Notes: generated from the sequence alone by a model not told the origin. Positions 37,374 through 48,151 are shown, counted from the first letter of the stretch. The stretch is 64,000 nt of DNA from Nocardiopsis gilva YIM 90087 (GCF_002263495.1 NZ_CP022753.1:5634312-5698311); one strand, 5' to 3'. Translations and numbers: made by a program.

Positions 37374-38555
37374 CTACTTCGCGGCCAGTTCGGCAGCCTG
37401 AGCAGCGGCGCCGTCCATGGTGTCCACCTGGCGCACGGCCGGGTGGTTACGGTCGTTCAGGATCTTGCGCCCAAGGTCGGCGTTGTTGCCGTCCAGGCGG
37501 ACGACCAGCGGCTTGCTGACGTCGTCGCCGCGGCCCTCCAGCAGCTCCAGCGCCTGCACGATGCCGTTGGCCACCGCGTCGCAGGCGGTGATGCCGCCGA
37601 AAACGTTGACGAACACGCTCTTGACGTCCGGGTCGCCCAGGATGATCTCCAGGCCGTTGGCCATGACCTCGGCCGACGCGCCACCGCCGATGTCAAGGAA
37701 GTTAGCCGGCTTCACGCTGCCGTGCTGCTCACCGGCGTAGGCCACGACGTCCAGCGTGGACATGACGAGGCCCGCGCCGTTGCCGATGATGCCGACCTCG
37801 CCGTCGAGCTTGACGTAGTTGAGGCCCTTCTCCTTCGCCTTGACTTCCAGGGGGTCCCCCTCGGCGGCGAGCTCGAAGCGCTCCAGGTCCTGGCGGAACT
37901 CGGCGTTCTCGTCCAGCGTGACCTTGCCGTCCAGGGCCACCACGCGGCCGTCACCGCTCAGGATGAGCGGGTTGACCTCGACGAGCGTGGCGTCCTTGCC
38001 GACGAAGGCGTCCCAGAGCTTGGAGACGATCTCGACCGCGCCCGCGGCGGCGGCCTCGGGCAGCTTGCCCTGCTTGACGATCTCGGCGGCGACCTCGGCC
38101 GGAGCGCCCTTCAGGGCGTCGATCGCGACCTTGGCGACGGCGTCGGGGTTGGTCTCCGCGACCTCTTCGATCTCCACGCCGCCCTCGCGGGAGCAGATCG
38201 ACAGGAAGGTGCGGTTGGCACGGTCGAGGAGGAAGGAGAAGTAGTACTCCTCAGCGATGTCGCTGGCCTCTTCGATGTAGACGCGGTGGACGGTGTGGCC
38301 CTTGATGTCCATACCCAGGATCTGCTCGGCCTTCGCCTGAGCGTCCTCGGGACCATCGGCCAGCTTGACGCCGCCGGCCTTGCCGCGGCCGCCAGTCTTG
38401 ACCTGCGCCTTGACAACTACGCGGGGCTTACCGGCCGCCGCGAATTCCTCGGCGATCGCACGCGCCTCAGCAGCGGTGCTCGCCACCTTTCCCTGGGGTA
38501 CCTGGACCCCATACTCCGCGAAGATCTCCTTCGCCTGGTACTCGACAAGGTCCAC
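37374..38555 (-). CDS. sucC: Succinate-CoA ligase, beta subunit
   Basis: A 393-residue SucC. ATP-grasp domain with [20 protein letters not shown] at the start, [18 protein letters not shown], and the C-terminal [13 protein letters not shown] and [18 protein letters not shown]. Forms the nucleotide-binding half of succinyl-CoA synthetase with SucD. GTG 38555 is used because it opens directly on the conserved DLVEYQAK and gives the normal length; AAGGAC lies upstream. The 279 bases before it hold the operon promoter. Confidence 0.95.
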   Translation of the reverse strand: MDLVEYQAKEIFAEYGVQVPQGKVASTAAEARAIAEEFAAAGKPRVVVKAQVKTGGRGKAGGVKLADGPEDAQAKAEQILGMDIKGHTVHRVYIEEASDIAEEYYFSFLLDRANRTFLSICSREGGVEIEEVAETNPDAVAKVAIDALKGAPAEVAAEIVKQGKLPEAAAAGAVEIVSKLWDAFVGKDATLVEVNPLILSGDGRVVALDGKVTLDENAEFRQDLERFELAAEGDPLEVKAKEKGLNYVKLDGEVGIIGNGAGLVMSTLDVVAYAGEQHGSVKPANFLDIGGGASAEVMANGLEIILGDPDVKSVFVNVFGGITACDAVANGIVQALELLEGRGDDVSKPLVVRLDGNNADLGRKILNDRNHPAVRQVDTMDGAAAQAAELAAK

Positions 38556-38834
38556 GAGGGTCCGTCCTTGTTGCTCGCTGGCTGCAGTGTCTTGCGGAAG
38601 TCGTGTCACTCAACCCGGGGAACCTTTACCGGATCTGCCGCGTTGGAAGTTCGCTGAAAAAGCCATCCGCAACATGCGGAAGCTTAGTCCTCCTGGCCCT
38701 TGACATCGGACACCGGGGCCGTGTTGACCAGTCAATCCATTCCCAAGAGCCACCATCCGACCCGCTTCTGCCAGGGACGGCGGTGAGAATTCGTGTGACG
38801 GGTCACATCGCTTCCACCACGACGTTACGCGATC

Positions 38835-39608
38835 TCACCCGAACTGTTCGAGGCCGAGCTTCACCAGCAGGGCGAGCACGACGACCACCAGCACGCCCCG
38901 GACGAACCCGGTGCCCCGGCTCAGCGCCATGCGGGCGCCGATCTGCGCGCCGATGATGTTGCACACAGCTAGGCCGAGCCCGAGAAGCCAGAGCACGTTG
39001 CCGTTCCAGGCGAAGACCGCGAGCGCTCCGACGTTGGTCGCGGTGTTGACGATCTTGGCGGAGGCGGACGCGTTCACGAAGTCCAGTCCGGTGACGGTGG
39101 TCAACGCGATGATCAGGAACGTTCCCGTACCCGGCCCGATGAGGCCGTCGTAGAAACCGATCCCGCCCCCGGCCAGCAGGATCGCGGTGACGATGCGGGA
39201 GCGCGTCAGGCGCGCGGGGTCGGCCGCGGCGCCCAGCGCGGGACGCGCGATGACCAGCACGAGGACGACGGCGAGCACCAGCATGACGGTGGGGCGCAGC
39301 GCGTCCGAGGAGATGGAGCCCGCGAGCGCGGCCCCGCCGCCCGCTCCGGCCAGCGCCAGACCGGCGGTCGGCCCGACGATCCGGGGCTCCAACCGCACAC
39401 CGCGCGTGTAGGTGATCGCGGCCGAGGAGGTGCCGAAGATGGCGGCGAGCTTGTTGGTGCCGAGGAGGGTGGCGACCGGGGCGCCGGGGAAGGCGACCAT
39501 CAACGCGGGCAGGAGGAGCAGTCCGCCGCCGCCCACGACCGCGTCGATCCACCCGGCGGCGGCCGCCGCCACCAGCAGAATTGCTATGAGGTCGATGCCG
39601 ATGTCCAC
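38835..39608 (-). CDS. TSUP (TauE/SafE) family transporter
   Basis: A 257-residue membrane protein with about eight helices and the two-fold TSUP pattern: AGWIDAVVGGGGLLLLPAL and LLGTNKLAAIFGTSSAA in the first half, IGFYDGLIGPGTGTFLIIAL and NASASAKIVNTATNVGAL in the second. Family members export sulfite, sulfoacetate or other organosulfur anions; substrate here unknown. Monocistronic. Confidence 0.93.
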   Translation of the reverse strand: MDIGIDLIAILLVAAAAAGWIDAVVGGGGLLLLPALMVAFPGAPVATLLGTNKLAAIFGTSSAAITYTRGVRLEPRIVGPTAGLALAGAGGGAALAGSISSDALRPTVMLVLAVVLVLVIARPALGAAADPARLTRSRIVTAILLAGGGIGFYDGLIGPGTGTFLIIALTTVTGLDFVNASASAKIVNTATNVGALAVFAWNGNVLWLLGLGLAVCNIIGAQIGARMALSRGTGFVRGVLVVVVLALLVKLGLEQFG

Positions 39609-39754
39609 GCCCGGCTACCGACCCGCCGGAGTGGGCGCGGAATAGCCGCTAAGCAGGACAAGAAGGGGAAGTGTCACAAGACGGGCAGTGTAGCCAGGGC
39701 CCGGGTCCGCCCTACAGCGCCCCCTCTATGACAGCCCCTATGAAACCCCCGGTG

Positions 39755-40168
39755 TCAGGCCGCGTGCGCGGATCGGATGTTCTCCCGCACCCAGTCGCTG
39801 ATCTCGGCCGTGGCCGCCCCGGGCGTGAAGATCTTCGCGACACCGAGGCGCTCCAGCTCGGGGATGTCCCGATCAGGGATAATGCCGCCGCCGAAGACCA
39901 TGATGTCGGTGGCGTCGTTCTCCTCCAGCAGTTCCAGGACGCGGGAGAACATGGTCATGTGCGCGCCGGACAGCACCGAGAGGCCGATCGCGTCGGCGTC
40001 CTCCTGCAGAGCGGCGTTCACGATCATCTCCGGAGTCTGCCGCAGCCCCGTGTAGATGACCTCGACACCGGCGTCGCGCAGTGCGCGAGCCACGACCTTC
40101 ACGCCCCGGTCGTGACCGTCGAGCCCCGGTTTGGCGACGACGACCCGTACCGCTGATGACGCGCCCAT
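39755..40168 (-). CDS. Cobalamin-binding mutase small subunit (IcmB-like)
   Basis: A 137-residue stand-alone B12-binding domain. The base-off cobalamin signature DGHDRGVKV near residue 20 holds the axial His; [13 protein letters not shown] and [20 protein letters not shown] follow. Length, the opening [16 protein letters not shown] and ending [10 protein letters not shown] closely resemble IcmB, the small subunit of isobutyryl-CoA mutase. The large subunit is not in this window, so it must pair with a protein encoded elsewhere. ATG 40168 chosen; GTG 40189 would add seven residues. Confidence 0.87.
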   Translation of the reverse strand: MGASSAVRVVVAKPGLDGHDRGVKVVARALRDAGVEVIYTGLRQTPEMIVNAALQEDADAIGLSVLSGAHMTMFSRVLELLEENDATDIMVFGGGIIPDRDIPELERLGVAKIFTPGAATAEISDWVRENIRSAHAA

Positions 40169-40326
40169 GCTCAGCCAGCCTCTCTTCACCTGCTCGCACT
40201 GTCCCGCGCCGTGCCGCCGTCCTTGTGGGCCGTAAGCCGCGCGCGGGCGGGTCGGATGGACTTGTGAGCAGAGTAACGCAGCTCACTCACTGTTGAACGG
40301 ACCGGGTAGGCGGGTACCTCAAGGAC

Positions 40327-40653
40327 ATGACCGATGATCTGCCCCGGATCGACCAGATGACGACCATGGAGCTGCGGGATCGCGCGGTCGCCCTGGCCAA
40401 GCGCCGATGGGACGTGCGGTTCTTCTGGCACCTGCTGGAGAGCCTCCCCGCGGCGGAGGCCGCCGCCGGCCACATGGATGCCAGCGACGCCAGTGTGGCC
40501 CAGGCGTCCGGGCTGTTCCACGAGGCGCTTGCCGCCGAAGCCGACACGGAGGTCCAAGAGGCGCTGCGCCCCCTCTACGTCGACTATCTCGCTCGGCACG
40601 CCACCGACATCGCGAAGCCCGAGGCCGAGCCCAACGACATCGCTGACACCTGA
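40327..40653 (+). CDS. Conserved hypothetical protein
   Basis: A 108-residue acidic, fully helical-looking protein (MTTMELRDRAVALAKRRWDV, then HLLESLPAAEAAAGHM). No signal, no TM, no motif I recognise. AAGGAC precedes ATG 40327. Divergent from the IcmB-like gene with 158 bases between. Coding is supported by the ribosome site and strong third-position GC. Confidence 0.72.
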   Translation: MTDDLPRIDQMTTMELRDRAVALAKRRWDVRFFWHLLESLPAAEAAAGHMDASDASVAQASGLFHEALAAEADTEVQEALRPLYVDYLARHATDIAKPEAEPNDIADT

Positions 40654-40885
40654 TCGCCGACTCCTAGCGCGGCGAACGCGCCGCATTCACCTTCCGCGCC
40701 GATTCCCCACCCGGCTGCTTCGCCACCCGACCGATTCCCTGCCTGACTGGCTCCCCACCAGGCGAGGAACCACCGCCCTCACCGCCGTGCCTCACCGCAG
40801 TGCCTCATCTCCACACCACCATTGCGACGTACATGTCGGAAATCCGCTAGCCTGCGGAAACGGCGCGCGCGAGGATGGTCACGTG

Positions 40886-42460
40886 ATGGATGACGACCAC
40901 TGCTATCTGGCGGTCCGCAGCGGCGACGCGCGGTTCGACGGCGTGATCTTCGTGGGTGTGACCAGCACCGGCATCTACTGCCGACCGAGCTGCCCCGCCG
41001 TGGCGCCCAAGCGGGAGAACACCGTCTTCTTTCCGTCCGCCGCGGCCGCACAAGGAGCGGGGTTCCGCGCCTGCAAACGGTGCCGTCCCGACGCCACACC
41101 CGGATCGCCGGAGTGGAACGCGCGGGCCGACGCCGTGGGCCGCGCCATGCGGATGATCGCCGACGGTGCCGTGGACCGCGACGGGGTCGCCGGGCTGTCG
41201 GCGGCCCTCGGCTACAGCGAGCGGCAGCTGCAGCGGCTCCTCACCGCCGAACTCGGCGCGGGGCCGCTGGCCCTCGCCCGCGCGCAGCGGGCCCAGACGG
41301 CCCGCGTCCTGTTGGAGACCACGGACCTGTCGATGGCCGACACCGCGTTCGCCGCAGGGTTCGCCAGCATCCGCCAGTTCAACGAAACGATCCGTGAGGT
41401 CTTCGCGCGGACCCCCACCGAGCTTCGTGCACGCTCCGCCCACCGCGATGGTTCGGCTCGCCTCGACACCGTCGGCCACCCGGACGGCGGTCCGCTGGCG
41501 GGCACGATCAGCCTCCGGCTCCCCTACCGGGCGCCGTGCGACCTGGGGCACACGTTCGGTTTCCTGGGCGCCCGCGCGGTTCCGGGCGTGGAGGAGGTGA
41601 CGCCGGACGGGTACCGCCGCGTGCTGCGGCTCCCACACGGCACCGGGATCGCCGAACTCGCCCCGGGGGACGGCCCCGGATATGTCCGGTGCCGACTCCG
41701 GCTGGAGGAACTGCGCGACCTCGGCACAGCGGTCCAGCGCTGCCGCAGGCTGCTCGACCTCGATGCCGACCCGCAGGCCGTGGCGGAGGTGCTGGGAACC
41801 GACACCCTTGTGGCGCCGCTGGTCGCGGCGGCTCCCGGGCTGCGCTCGCCCGGGCACGTCGATCCGGCGGAGCTCGCCGTGCGCGCGATCGTCGGTCAGC
41901 AGGTTTCGGTGGCCGCCGCCCGCACGGTCGCGGGTCGGCTGGTCGAGCGCTACGGCAAACCGCTGACCGTGCCCATAGGCGGGCCCAGCGGGGGACTCAC
42001 GCACGTGTTCCCGCTGGTGGAAACGTTGGCTGAGGCGGACCCACAGGAGCTGCCGATGCCCCGCGGACGCGCCCGCGCGCTGGTCGCCCTGTCCACCGCA
42101 CTCGCCTCCGGCGACATCGACCTGGGGCCCGGCGCCGACCGAGACGAATCCGCCGAGCGGCTGCGCGCGCTGCCCGGCATCGGCCCGTGGACCGCCGACT
42201 ACATCCGCATGCGCGCCCTCGGCGACCCCGACGTCTTCCTCCACACCGATCTGGGGGTGCGCCAAGCCCTGGAACGCCTGGGCCACCCCGGCGACGGCCA
42301 CTCGGCCGCGACGACCGCCCGCGCCTGGCGTCCCTGGCGTTCGTACGCCAGCCACCACCTGTGGGCATCGAACTCACGGGCGGCCCCGTCACCTCCGCGC
42401 ACCAGACCGCGATCCGCCCACCGCCGCACGCCGCACCCGACCACCAAGGACACACGATGA
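40886..42460 (+). CDS. AdaA-AlkA fusion: methyl-phosphotriester sensor and 3-methyladenine DNA glycosylase
   Basis: A 524-residue, three-part DNA-repair regulator. Residues 1-75 are the Ada zinc domain with four Cys (GIYCRPSCP and RACKRCRPD); methyl transfer to one Cys activates the protein. An AraC-type HTH pair follows (about 85-175: [31 protein letters not shown]). The rest is AlkA: N-terminal domain from [13 protein letters not shown], then HhH-GPD with [28 protein letters not shown] and catalytic Asp in [10 protein letters not shown]. The last 40 residues are basic and poorly conserved. ATG 40886. Overlaps ogt by ATGA, so sensor, glycosylase and methyltransferase are made together. Confidence 0.94.
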   Translation: MDDDHCYLAVRSGDARFDGVIFVGVTSTGIYCRPSCPAVAPKRENTVFFPSAAAAQGAGFRACKRCRPDATPGSPEWNARADAVGRAMRMIADGAVDRDGVAGLSAALGYSERQLQRLLTAELGAGPLALARAQRAQTARVLLETTDLSMADTAFAAGFASIRQFNETIREVFARTPTELRARSAHRDGSARLDTVGHPDGGPLAGTISLRLPYRAPCDLGHTFGFLGARAVPGVEEVTPDGYRRVLRLPHGTGIAELAPGDGPGYVRCRLRLEELRDLGTAVQRCRRLLDLDADPQAVAEVLGTDTLVAPLVAAAPGLRSPGHVDPAELAVRAIVGQQVSVAAARTVAGRLVERYGKPLTVPIGGPSGGLTHVFPLVETLAEADPQELPMPRGRARALVALSTALASGDIDLGPGADRDESAERLRALPGIGPWTADYIRMRALGDPDVFLHTDLGVRQALERLGHPGDGHSAATTARAWRPWRSYASHHLWASNSRAAPSPPRTRPRSAHRRTPHPTTKDTR

Positions 42461-43044
42461 GCTCACTGACCGACCAGGACCCGCTGCCCTTGGGCGTACC
42501 GACTCCGGAGGCGCCTGAGCCGGTCGCCGCCGTGGAGTTCGCCCGCCCCGGCGACGGGCCGACCCTCTACACCACCCGGTCGTCCCCGATCGGGGATGTG
42601 CTGCTGACCAGCGACGGCGGAGCACTGACCGGCCTGTATATGCTTCCGGAGCCCGAGTCCGGCCTGAAGCCGATCCCATCGGACTGGAAGCACGCTCCGG
42701 AGAGCTTCCGGGAGACCGTCGACCAGCTCGACGCCTACTTCGCCGGGGAGCTGCGCGACTTCGACCTGCCGCTTGCGCCCAGCGGCACCGATTTCCAGCT
42801 GCGGGTGTGGCGCGAGCTGACGACCATCCCCTACGGCCACACGACCAGCTACGGCGCCATCGCCGAAGCGCTCGGCCGTCCGACCGCCTCCCGCGCGGTC
42901 GGCATGGCCAACGGCCGCAACCCGATCTCGATCATCGTCCCGTGCCACCGCGTCATCGGCGCCAACGGCGCCCTCACCGGCTACGGCGGCGGCCTCCCCC
43001 GCAAGCGGCACCTGCTCCGGCTGGAGCGCGGCGGTTATCGGTAG
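42457..43044 (+). CDS. ogt: Methylated-DNA-protein-cysteine methyltransferase
   Basis: A 195-residue O6-alkylguanine-DNA alkyltransferase. Active site [21 protein letters not shown] with the acceptor Cys; HTH part [25 protein letters not shown]. Stoichiometric repair of O6-methylguanine. About 30 extra N-terminal residues compared with the shortest family members. ATG overlaps the AdaA-AlkA stop, with AAGGA upstream. A GC-rich stem (43065-43074 with 43085-43095) after the gene may end the operon. Confidence 0.95.
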   Translation: MSSLTDQDPLPLGVPTPEAPEPVAAVEFARPGDGPTLYTTRSSPIGDVLLTSDGGALTGLYMLPEPESGLKPIPSDWKHAPESFRETVDQLDAYFAGELRDFDLPLAPSGTDFQLRVWRELTTIPYGHTTSYGAIAEALGRPTASRAVGMANGRNPISIIVPCHRVIGANGALTGYGGGLPRKRHLLRLERGGYR

Positions 43045-43064
43045 CAGCTGTCGTGCATCCCCCT

Positions 43065-43095
43065 GGCCCGCCCCTCGCGTCACGGGGGCGGGTCC
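43065..43095 (+). terminator. Stem-loop after ogt
   Basis: GGCCCGCCCC, loop of ten, GGGGCGGGTCC: a GC-rich stem of about ten pairs, no T-run. Confidence 0.45.
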
Positions 43096-43246
43096 AGCCC
43101 TGGCCACCGGTAGGATTCCCCGAACATCCCACCTTCTAGTTCCGCCTTTCGGTCAAGACGAACGGGCCCCGGCCGTGAGTGAAGCAGGATTCGGCCACTG
43201 CGAGCTTGATGCGCCCGGCCATCACCTCGTTGTCGCCTAGGTTGGC

Positions 43247-43675
43247 CTAAGGCCATTTCTTCTCGATCCGATCCTCATAGACCTTGTAGAACGCGGGGCC
43301 GCCACGGGTGATTGCCCGGTCTATATTGCCACGCATGTTATGGAATCTTGTGGTCTTCTCCACCACGCTCAATTTGGCGCTGCTGAGGCAGAAGAGCACA
43401 CACGACCCCTCTGCCAGAGCGGCGAGTTCGCCCGCCCTATACCGGATTCGATCGTCCTGCGTGAGAAGCGACCACCCTTGTGATATTCCGTACGCGATCC
43501 ACTCTTCGTCGCTAGTTTCCTGCCCGTCCTGGGGAAATGCGTCCGCAACCAGATGTACTGACCGACCTCGGCTACGGAGTTCCGCGGCAACCCTCTTTTC
43601 CAGGCATCGATCGAGGAAGAACTCAGGCGGCGTCGTAGCGGAGTGCGGCTCGACAGACCTCTTCGGCTTGATCAC
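43247..43675 (-). CDS. PIN-like toxin (VapC45/DUF5615-like)
   Basis: A 142-residue protein. PEFFLDRCLEKRVAAELRSRG, then DEEWIAYGISQGWSLLTQDDRIRYR and CVLFCLSS give the acidic residues and fold order of the small PIN-like toxins found with DUF433 antitoxins (VapBC45 type). Likely a ribonuclease. GTG 43675 overlaps the antitoxin gene by 53 bases, as usual for such pairs. The toxin frame is intact even though the antitoxin is broken. GC is lower than in neighbours, hinting at transfer. Confidence 0.75.
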   Translation of the reverse strand: MIKPKRSVEPHSATTPPEFFLDRCLEKRVAAELRSRGRSVHLVADAFPQDGQETSDEEWIAYGISQGWSLLTQDDRIRYRAGELAALAEGSCVLFCLSSAKLSVVEKTTRFHNMRGNIDRAITRGGPAFYKVYEDRIEKKWP

Positions 43676-44285
43676 GCGTGATCCCGAATTCCTCAGCGAC
43701 GGTTTCCAGAGATTCCCCCGCCTGCCAGAGACCGACAATCGCGTCGATTGGTACCTTACTGCCCTCTAGGACAGGTGCTCCCCACCCAAATCTCGGATCA
43801 ATGATGACCGGAGCAGCGTCGGGGTACTGGCGGAGTCTCAGGCGCTGCGGGAAATCGTCATCGGCGTCCCAGATGATGTATTTGAGGTAATCACGAATGA
43901 CCTCCCTGATCGGACGCTGTCCGTCACGGGCCCGAGCGAGGTCGTCACTATCGAGGTAATGAACAAAGATGTCGACACCGTCAGTTGCGATGCGCTGCGT
44001 CGCAAGTCCGTACGGCGTCCCGAAGCGCTCCCTGACCGTGGTGGCTGCATCCCGGATCGCCTGTTTGCTGAGTCCGAGGTCCCGCAGGGATCGAAGTACA
44101 TATGCCTCGATGACGGCGATGAACGGCACGGAGGGAGCCCCGCGTTTCACCGGTTCGACGCCGTGTACCAGCGGTGTTCCTCCGGCCTCCTCATTCAACC
44201 ATCCGTTCAAGGTTGACTCCGGTATACGCAGGTGACGTGCGGTTTCCCTTCACGTCAGCATCGGAGCCGAGAACTTGTCCACCAT
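43623..44285 (-). pseudogene. DUF433/VapB45-like antitoxin, interrupted by TGA
   Basis: From ATG 44285, preceded by GGAGGGGG, the frame reads MVDKFSAPMLT, then TGA at 44252-44250, then continues in the same frame RETARHLRIPESTLNGWLNE. That segment is the helix-turn-helix expected near the start of a DUF433 antitoxin, and the frame goes on intact to the C-terminal DUF433 (PRFGWGAPVLEGSKVPIDAI, ESLETVAEEFGITRDQAEEV). So a nonsense codon splits the gene after 11 residues. A shorter product could start at CTG 44231 or TTG 44210, losing part of the DNA-binding domain. Whether the toxin is still neutralised is open. Confidence 0.7.
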
Positions 44286-44384
44286 GTTCGTCACCCCCTC
44301 CAGCCGACTCCAACGATGCCATACGGCCATGGCTAGTGGTCGGTTTTCCACAGCAAGCCGACCGCTGGAGGGCGACCGCATCCA

Positions 44385-45059
44385 ATGCCACGCGCCGTCG
44401 CGCAACTCATCGCCGAGATGGCCGAGATGAACGCCTACATCGGCGGGCTGGTCGGCGCGCATCGCGCAGCGCCCCGCAACAGTCTGCTGAGTCGGCTGAT
44501 TTCCCAGCACGACGACGAGCTGTCCGACGCGGAACTGGTCGGGATCGGCAGCCTGCTGCTCATCGCTGGACACGAGACGACCTCCAACATGCTCAGCATG
44601 GGCACGCTGCTACTCCTACGCCATCCGGACCAGCTCGCCGCGGTCCGCGACGCCCCGGAGGCGGTCGTTCCCGCGGTCGAGGAGATGCTGCGCTACCTGT
44701 CCGTTGTGCACTCCCCCATGCCGCGCTTCGCGACCAGGGACCTCGAACTCGGCGGCAAGCGGATCAGAGCCGGGGACATCGTGGAGACCTCCCTGGTCAC
44801 GGCCAATCGAGACGAGGCACTGGCCGGCGACCACCCCGAGCGCTTCGACATCTCCCGCAAGCCCGGCCCGCACGTGGCGTTCGGCCACGGGGCGCACGAG
44901 TGCATCGGCCAGCAGCTGGCCCGGCTGGAGATGCAGATCGCGTTCCCCGCACTACTCCGCCGCTTCCCCGGGCTCAAGCTCGCCGTGCCCTTCGAGGAGG
45001 TCCGCTACCGGCGCGAGTCGACGGTCTACGGCGTGCGGGAGCTCCCCGTGACCTGGTGA
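44385..45059 (+). pseudogene. Cytochrome P450, N-terminal half missing
   Basis: 224 residues covering only the C-terminal half of a P450 (normal length about 400). I-helix LLIAGHETTSNM, ExxR in VEEMLRYLS, and heme ligand FGHGAHECIGQQLARLE are all present. Nothing upstream in any frame matches the missing A-to-H helices, and the break (about 44290-44385) lies next to the toxin-antitoxin pair. Related to the intact P450 at 48523-49746 (both end VYG-x-x-ELPV-x-W). Cannot fold as a P450, so a deletion or insertion remnant. Confidence 0.78.
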
Positions 45060-45195
45060 GCGCCGTCCACCCACACTCACGACCACCCACACCTCTGACC
45101 GGCCGTGCCCGAGTGAGCCGCGACTCAGCGGACGCCCGCGGCGCGGCCGACGGCCGCGCCGCATCTGTCTGATCTCCCTAGCAGATCATGGAAAA

Positions 45196-45214
45196 TTGCA
45201 GAAAATTTCCGCAA
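45196..45214. promoter_or_regulatory. Dyad upstream of the pullulanase gene
   Basis: TTGCAGAAAATTTCCGCAA has TTGC/GCAA ends and sits in an AT-rich patch 75 bases before the pullulanase start. It resembles LacI-family (MalR-like) sugar-repressor operators in general shape; assignment is tentative. Confidence 0.35.
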
Positions 45215-45289
45215 ACTATTGCGTGCTTCGGCTGACGCTCATTAGCGTTCGCGTAGCCTGCCGGCAACAGAGCGAGAGGACCCTCCCCC

Positions 45290-48151
45290 ATGCCGTCCCT
45301 CTGTTCACGGCCGCGGCGCGGGTTGAGCGTCGCACGCCTTCTCACACTCGGCCTGACGACCGCCCTGCTGGCGACCTACAGTGGCGGATCCACCGCGAAC
45401 GCCGCGCTCCCGCCAGGCGAAGTGCGGCCGACCACCGAAGGAGAGCCCATCGGCCACGACCTCGGCGCCGCCAAGGCCCACTGGATCGACCGCGGCGCCA
45501 TCGCCTGGCCGAGCCCTCCTGCCGATGACCACTCCTACGACCTGATCCACTCCGCCGACGCCTCGATCGGTGTCGAGAACGACCGACTCACCGGTGACTT
45601 CCGGACCATCCCGCTGCGGGTCGCCGATGGCGGGCTCACTGACAAGCAGCGCGCCAAGTGGCCGCATCTGGCGAACCGCACCGCGCTGCGGAGCCGCGGC
45701 TCCATGGCTGACCAGTCTGAGGTGGCTGTGCTGTCTGAAGTGACTGTGCTGTCTGAGGTGGCTGTGCTGTCTGAGGTGACTGAGGCTCTGCGCGGCCAGG
45801 TCGTCGTGGTCGAGCGCGACGGTGACGGGCGCGTGGTCGCGGCAACCGGAGCCCAGATCCCCGGCGTGCTGGACGACGTGTACGCGGCGGCGGCCGACGC
45901 CACGCTCGGCCCGGTCTGGGAAAACGGTAGACCCGCGCTGTCGCTGTGGGCGCCCACCGCCCGTGACGTGAAGCTCGTGCTCTACGAGGACCCGCGCTCG
46001 GCAGAGTCTCATACCGTGCGGATGAAGCGCGACGCCGCCACCGGCACCTGGTCGGCGCAAGGCCCGGCCCGCTGGAAGGGGAAGTACTACGCCTTCCAGG
46101 TGGAGGTGTACTCCCCTGCTGTCGGCAGGATCGTCACCAACACGGTCACCGACCCCTACAGCCTCGCCCTGTCCGCCGACTCCGAACGCAGCCTGCTCAT
46201 CGACCTCGCGGACCCGGCCCTCGCCCCGGAGGGCTGGGACTCCCTGACCAAGCCCGCGCCCACCCCGATGAACGCCGCGAGCATCTACGAGCTGCACGTC
46301 CGCGACTTCTCCGCCTCCGACACGACCGTTCCCGAGGCCGACCGTGGGACGTACCGCGCCTTCCGCGCCTCCCGCGACGGCTCCGCTGGGATGACGGAGC
46401 TGCGCGGGCTCGCCGACGACGGCGTCGACTACGTGCACCTGCTGCCCGCCTTCGACTTCGGTTCCGTCCCCGAGCGCCGCTCCGAGCAGAAGGCCCCCGC
46501 GTGTGATCTGGCGTCCTTCCCCTCCGACTCCACCGAGCAGCAGGCCTGCGTCGAGCGCACCGCCGAGGACGACGCCTTCAACTGGGGATACGACCCCGTC
46601 CACTACACCGTCCCGGAGGGCTCCTATGCCAGCAGCCCCGACGGCACCGCCCGCGTCACCGAGTTCCGGGAGATGGTGAGCGGGCTGAACCGCGCCGGAC
46701 TGCGCGTCGTGATGGACGTCGTCTACAACCACACCTATGCCGCCGGGCAGGACGACAGGTCCGTGCTCGACCGCGTCGTCCCCGGCTACTACCACCGCCT
46801 GCTCGACGACGGTTCCGTCGCCACGTCGACATGCTGCCCCAACACCGCCCCCGAACACACCATGATGGGCAAACTCGTCGTGGACTCCGTGGTGACCTGG
46901 GCGCGTGCGTACAAGGTCGACGGCTTCCGCTTCGACCTCATGGGCCACCATCCCAAGTCGAACATGCTCGCGGTGCGCGCGGCGCTGGACCGGCTCACGC
47001 CCGATCGCGACGGCGTGGACGGCTCCTCGATCGTGCTCTACGGCGAGGGCTGGGACTTCGGGGAGGTCGCGGGCGGCGCCCGCTTCGAGCAGGCCACCCA
47101 GATCACCATGGCCGGGACGGGCATCGGCACCTTCAACGACCGGCTGCGCGACGGTGTGCGCGGCGGCGGCCCCTTCGACGCCGACCCCCGCCTCCAGGGG
47201 TTCGGCTCCGGGCTGTTCACCGCCCCCAACGCCGCGCCGGGGAACGGGACCGAGGCCCAGCAGCGGGCCCGGCTGCTGCACGACCAGGACCTGATCAAAG
47301 TCGGGCTGACCGGAAACCTCAGGGACTACCGGTTCACCGCCTCCTCGGGGCGGGAGGTCACCGGCGGCGAGGTCGACTACAACGGCGCCCCCGCCGGGTA
47401 CACCGCGCATCCGGGTGAGGCCGTGACCTACGTCGACGCGCACGACAACGAGACCCTCTACGACGCACTGGCCTACAAGCTCCCGCAGGACACCTCGATG
47501 GAGCACCGGGTGCGCATGCAGTCGCTGGCACTGAGCACCGCGCTGCTCGGACAGGGGACCGCGTTCGTGCACGCCGGGAGCGAGCGGCTGCGCTCGAAGT
47601 CACTGGACCGCAACTCCTACGACTCCGGCGACTGGTTCAACCGGCTGAACTGGGACTGCGAGGACGGCAACAACTTCGGCGCGGGGCTGCCGCGTGCGGC
47701 GGACAACCAGGACAAATGGCCCTACGCGCGCCCGCTGCTCGCCGACCCCGACCTGCGGGCGGACTGCGCGGCCATCCGGAAGGCCCGCGCCCGCTTCGGC
47801 GAACTGCTGCGCGTCCGCGACTCCTCGCCGGTGTTCGCACTGGACTCCGCGGAGGAGGTGCAGCGGCGGGTGTCCTTCCCGCTCAGCGGCGCGCGGGAGA
47901 CACCGGGGGTCATCACGATGCACCTCGACGCCGAGGGGATCGACCCGCGGTGGTCGTCGATCACCGTGGTGTTCAACGCGTCTCCGCGTTCCCAGAGCCA
48001 GACCATCGCGGCGCTGAGGGGCGCCGAGGTGGCCCTGCACCCCGTCCAGGCGGAATCCGACGACCCCGTGGTGAAGGAGTCCTCGGCCGATACCGAGACC
48101 GGAGCCCTGACCGTCCCCGGGCGGACGGTCGCCGTCTTCGTCGCGGACTGA
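45290..48151 (+). CDS. Secreted pullulanase-type alpha-1,6-glucosidase
   Basis: A 953-residue GH13 debranching enzyme. Signal peptide to about residue 39 ([16 protein letters not shown], then TANAALPPG). A CBM48-like module ([18 protein letters not shown]) precedes the catalytic barrel with [38 protein letters not shown] (nucleophile Asp), YGEGWDFGE (acid Glu) and [11 protein letters not shown]. Cleaves alpha-1,6 branches in pullulan or limit dextrins outside the cell. Residues 143-165 carry a tandem [12 protein letters not shown] repeat encoded by an 18-base unit. No neighbouring maltose transporter. Confidence 0.94.
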   Translation: MPSLCSRPRRGLSVARLLTLGLTTALLATYSGGSTANAALPPGEVRPTTEGEPIGHDLGAAKAHWIDRGAIAWPSPPADDHSYDLIHSADASIGVENDRLTGDFRTIPLRVADGGLTDKQRAKWPHLANRTALRSRGSMADQSEVAVLSEVTVLSEVAVLSEVTEALRGQVVVVERDGDGRVVAATGAQIPGVLDDVYAAAADATLGPVWENGRPALSLWAPTARDVKLVLYEDPRSAESHTVRMKRDAATGTWSAQGPARWKGKYYAFQVEVYSPAVGRIVTNTVTDPYSLALSADSERSLLIDLADPALAPEGWDSLTKPAPTPMNAASIYELHVRDFSASDTTVPEADRGTYRAFRASRDGSAGMTELRGLADDGVDYVHLLPAFDFGSVPERRSEQKAPACDLASFPSDSTEQQACVERTAEDDAFNWGYDPVHYTVPEGSYASSPDGTARVTEFREMVSGLNRAGLRVVMDVVYNHTYAAGQDDRSVLDRVVPGYYHRLLDDGSVATSTCCPNTAPEHTMMGKLVVDSVVTWARAYKVDGFRFDLMGHHPKSNMLAVRAALDRLTPDRDGVDGSSIVLYGEGWDFGEVAGGARFEQATQITMAGTGIGTFNDRLRDGVRGGGPFDADPRLQGFGSGLFTAPNAAPGNGTEAQQRARLLHDQDLIKVGLTGNLRDYRFTASSGREVTGGEVDYNGAPAGYTAHPGEAVTYVDAHDNETLYDALAYKLPQDTSMEHRVRMQSLALSTALLGQGTAFVHAGSERLRSKSLDRNSYDSGDWFNRLNWDCEDGNNFGAGLPRAADNQDKWPYARPLLADPDLRADCAAIRKARARFGELLRVRDSSPVFALDSAEEVQRRVSFPLSGARETPGVITMHLDAEGIDPRWSSITVVFNASPRSQSQTIAALRGAEVALHPVQAESDDPVVKESSADTETGALTVPGRTVAVFVAD
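45716..45784 (+). repeat. 18-bp in-frame tandem repeat in the pullulanase gene
   Basis: TCTGAGGTGGCTGTGCTG occurs 3.8 times, copies differing at one or two bases, encoding SEV(A/T)VL. A recent slippage-type expansion in a surface region near the N-terminus. Confidence 0.9.

Noticed and set aside
36429-38657. A 742-codon open frame on the plus strand opposite sucD-sucC
   Set aside because: It is the complement of two certain genes; high GC leaves the opposite strand free of stops. Its protein has no recognisable domain.
45716-45784. CRISPR-like repeats
   Set aside because: Units are in frame, contiguous and without spacers; no cas gene or spaced repeat array exists in the window.
45305-47572. 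Long minus-strand frame opposite the pullulanase gene
   Set aside because: Same antisense effect; composition is Gly/Val/Arg noise and the plus-strand gene has all catalytic motifs.
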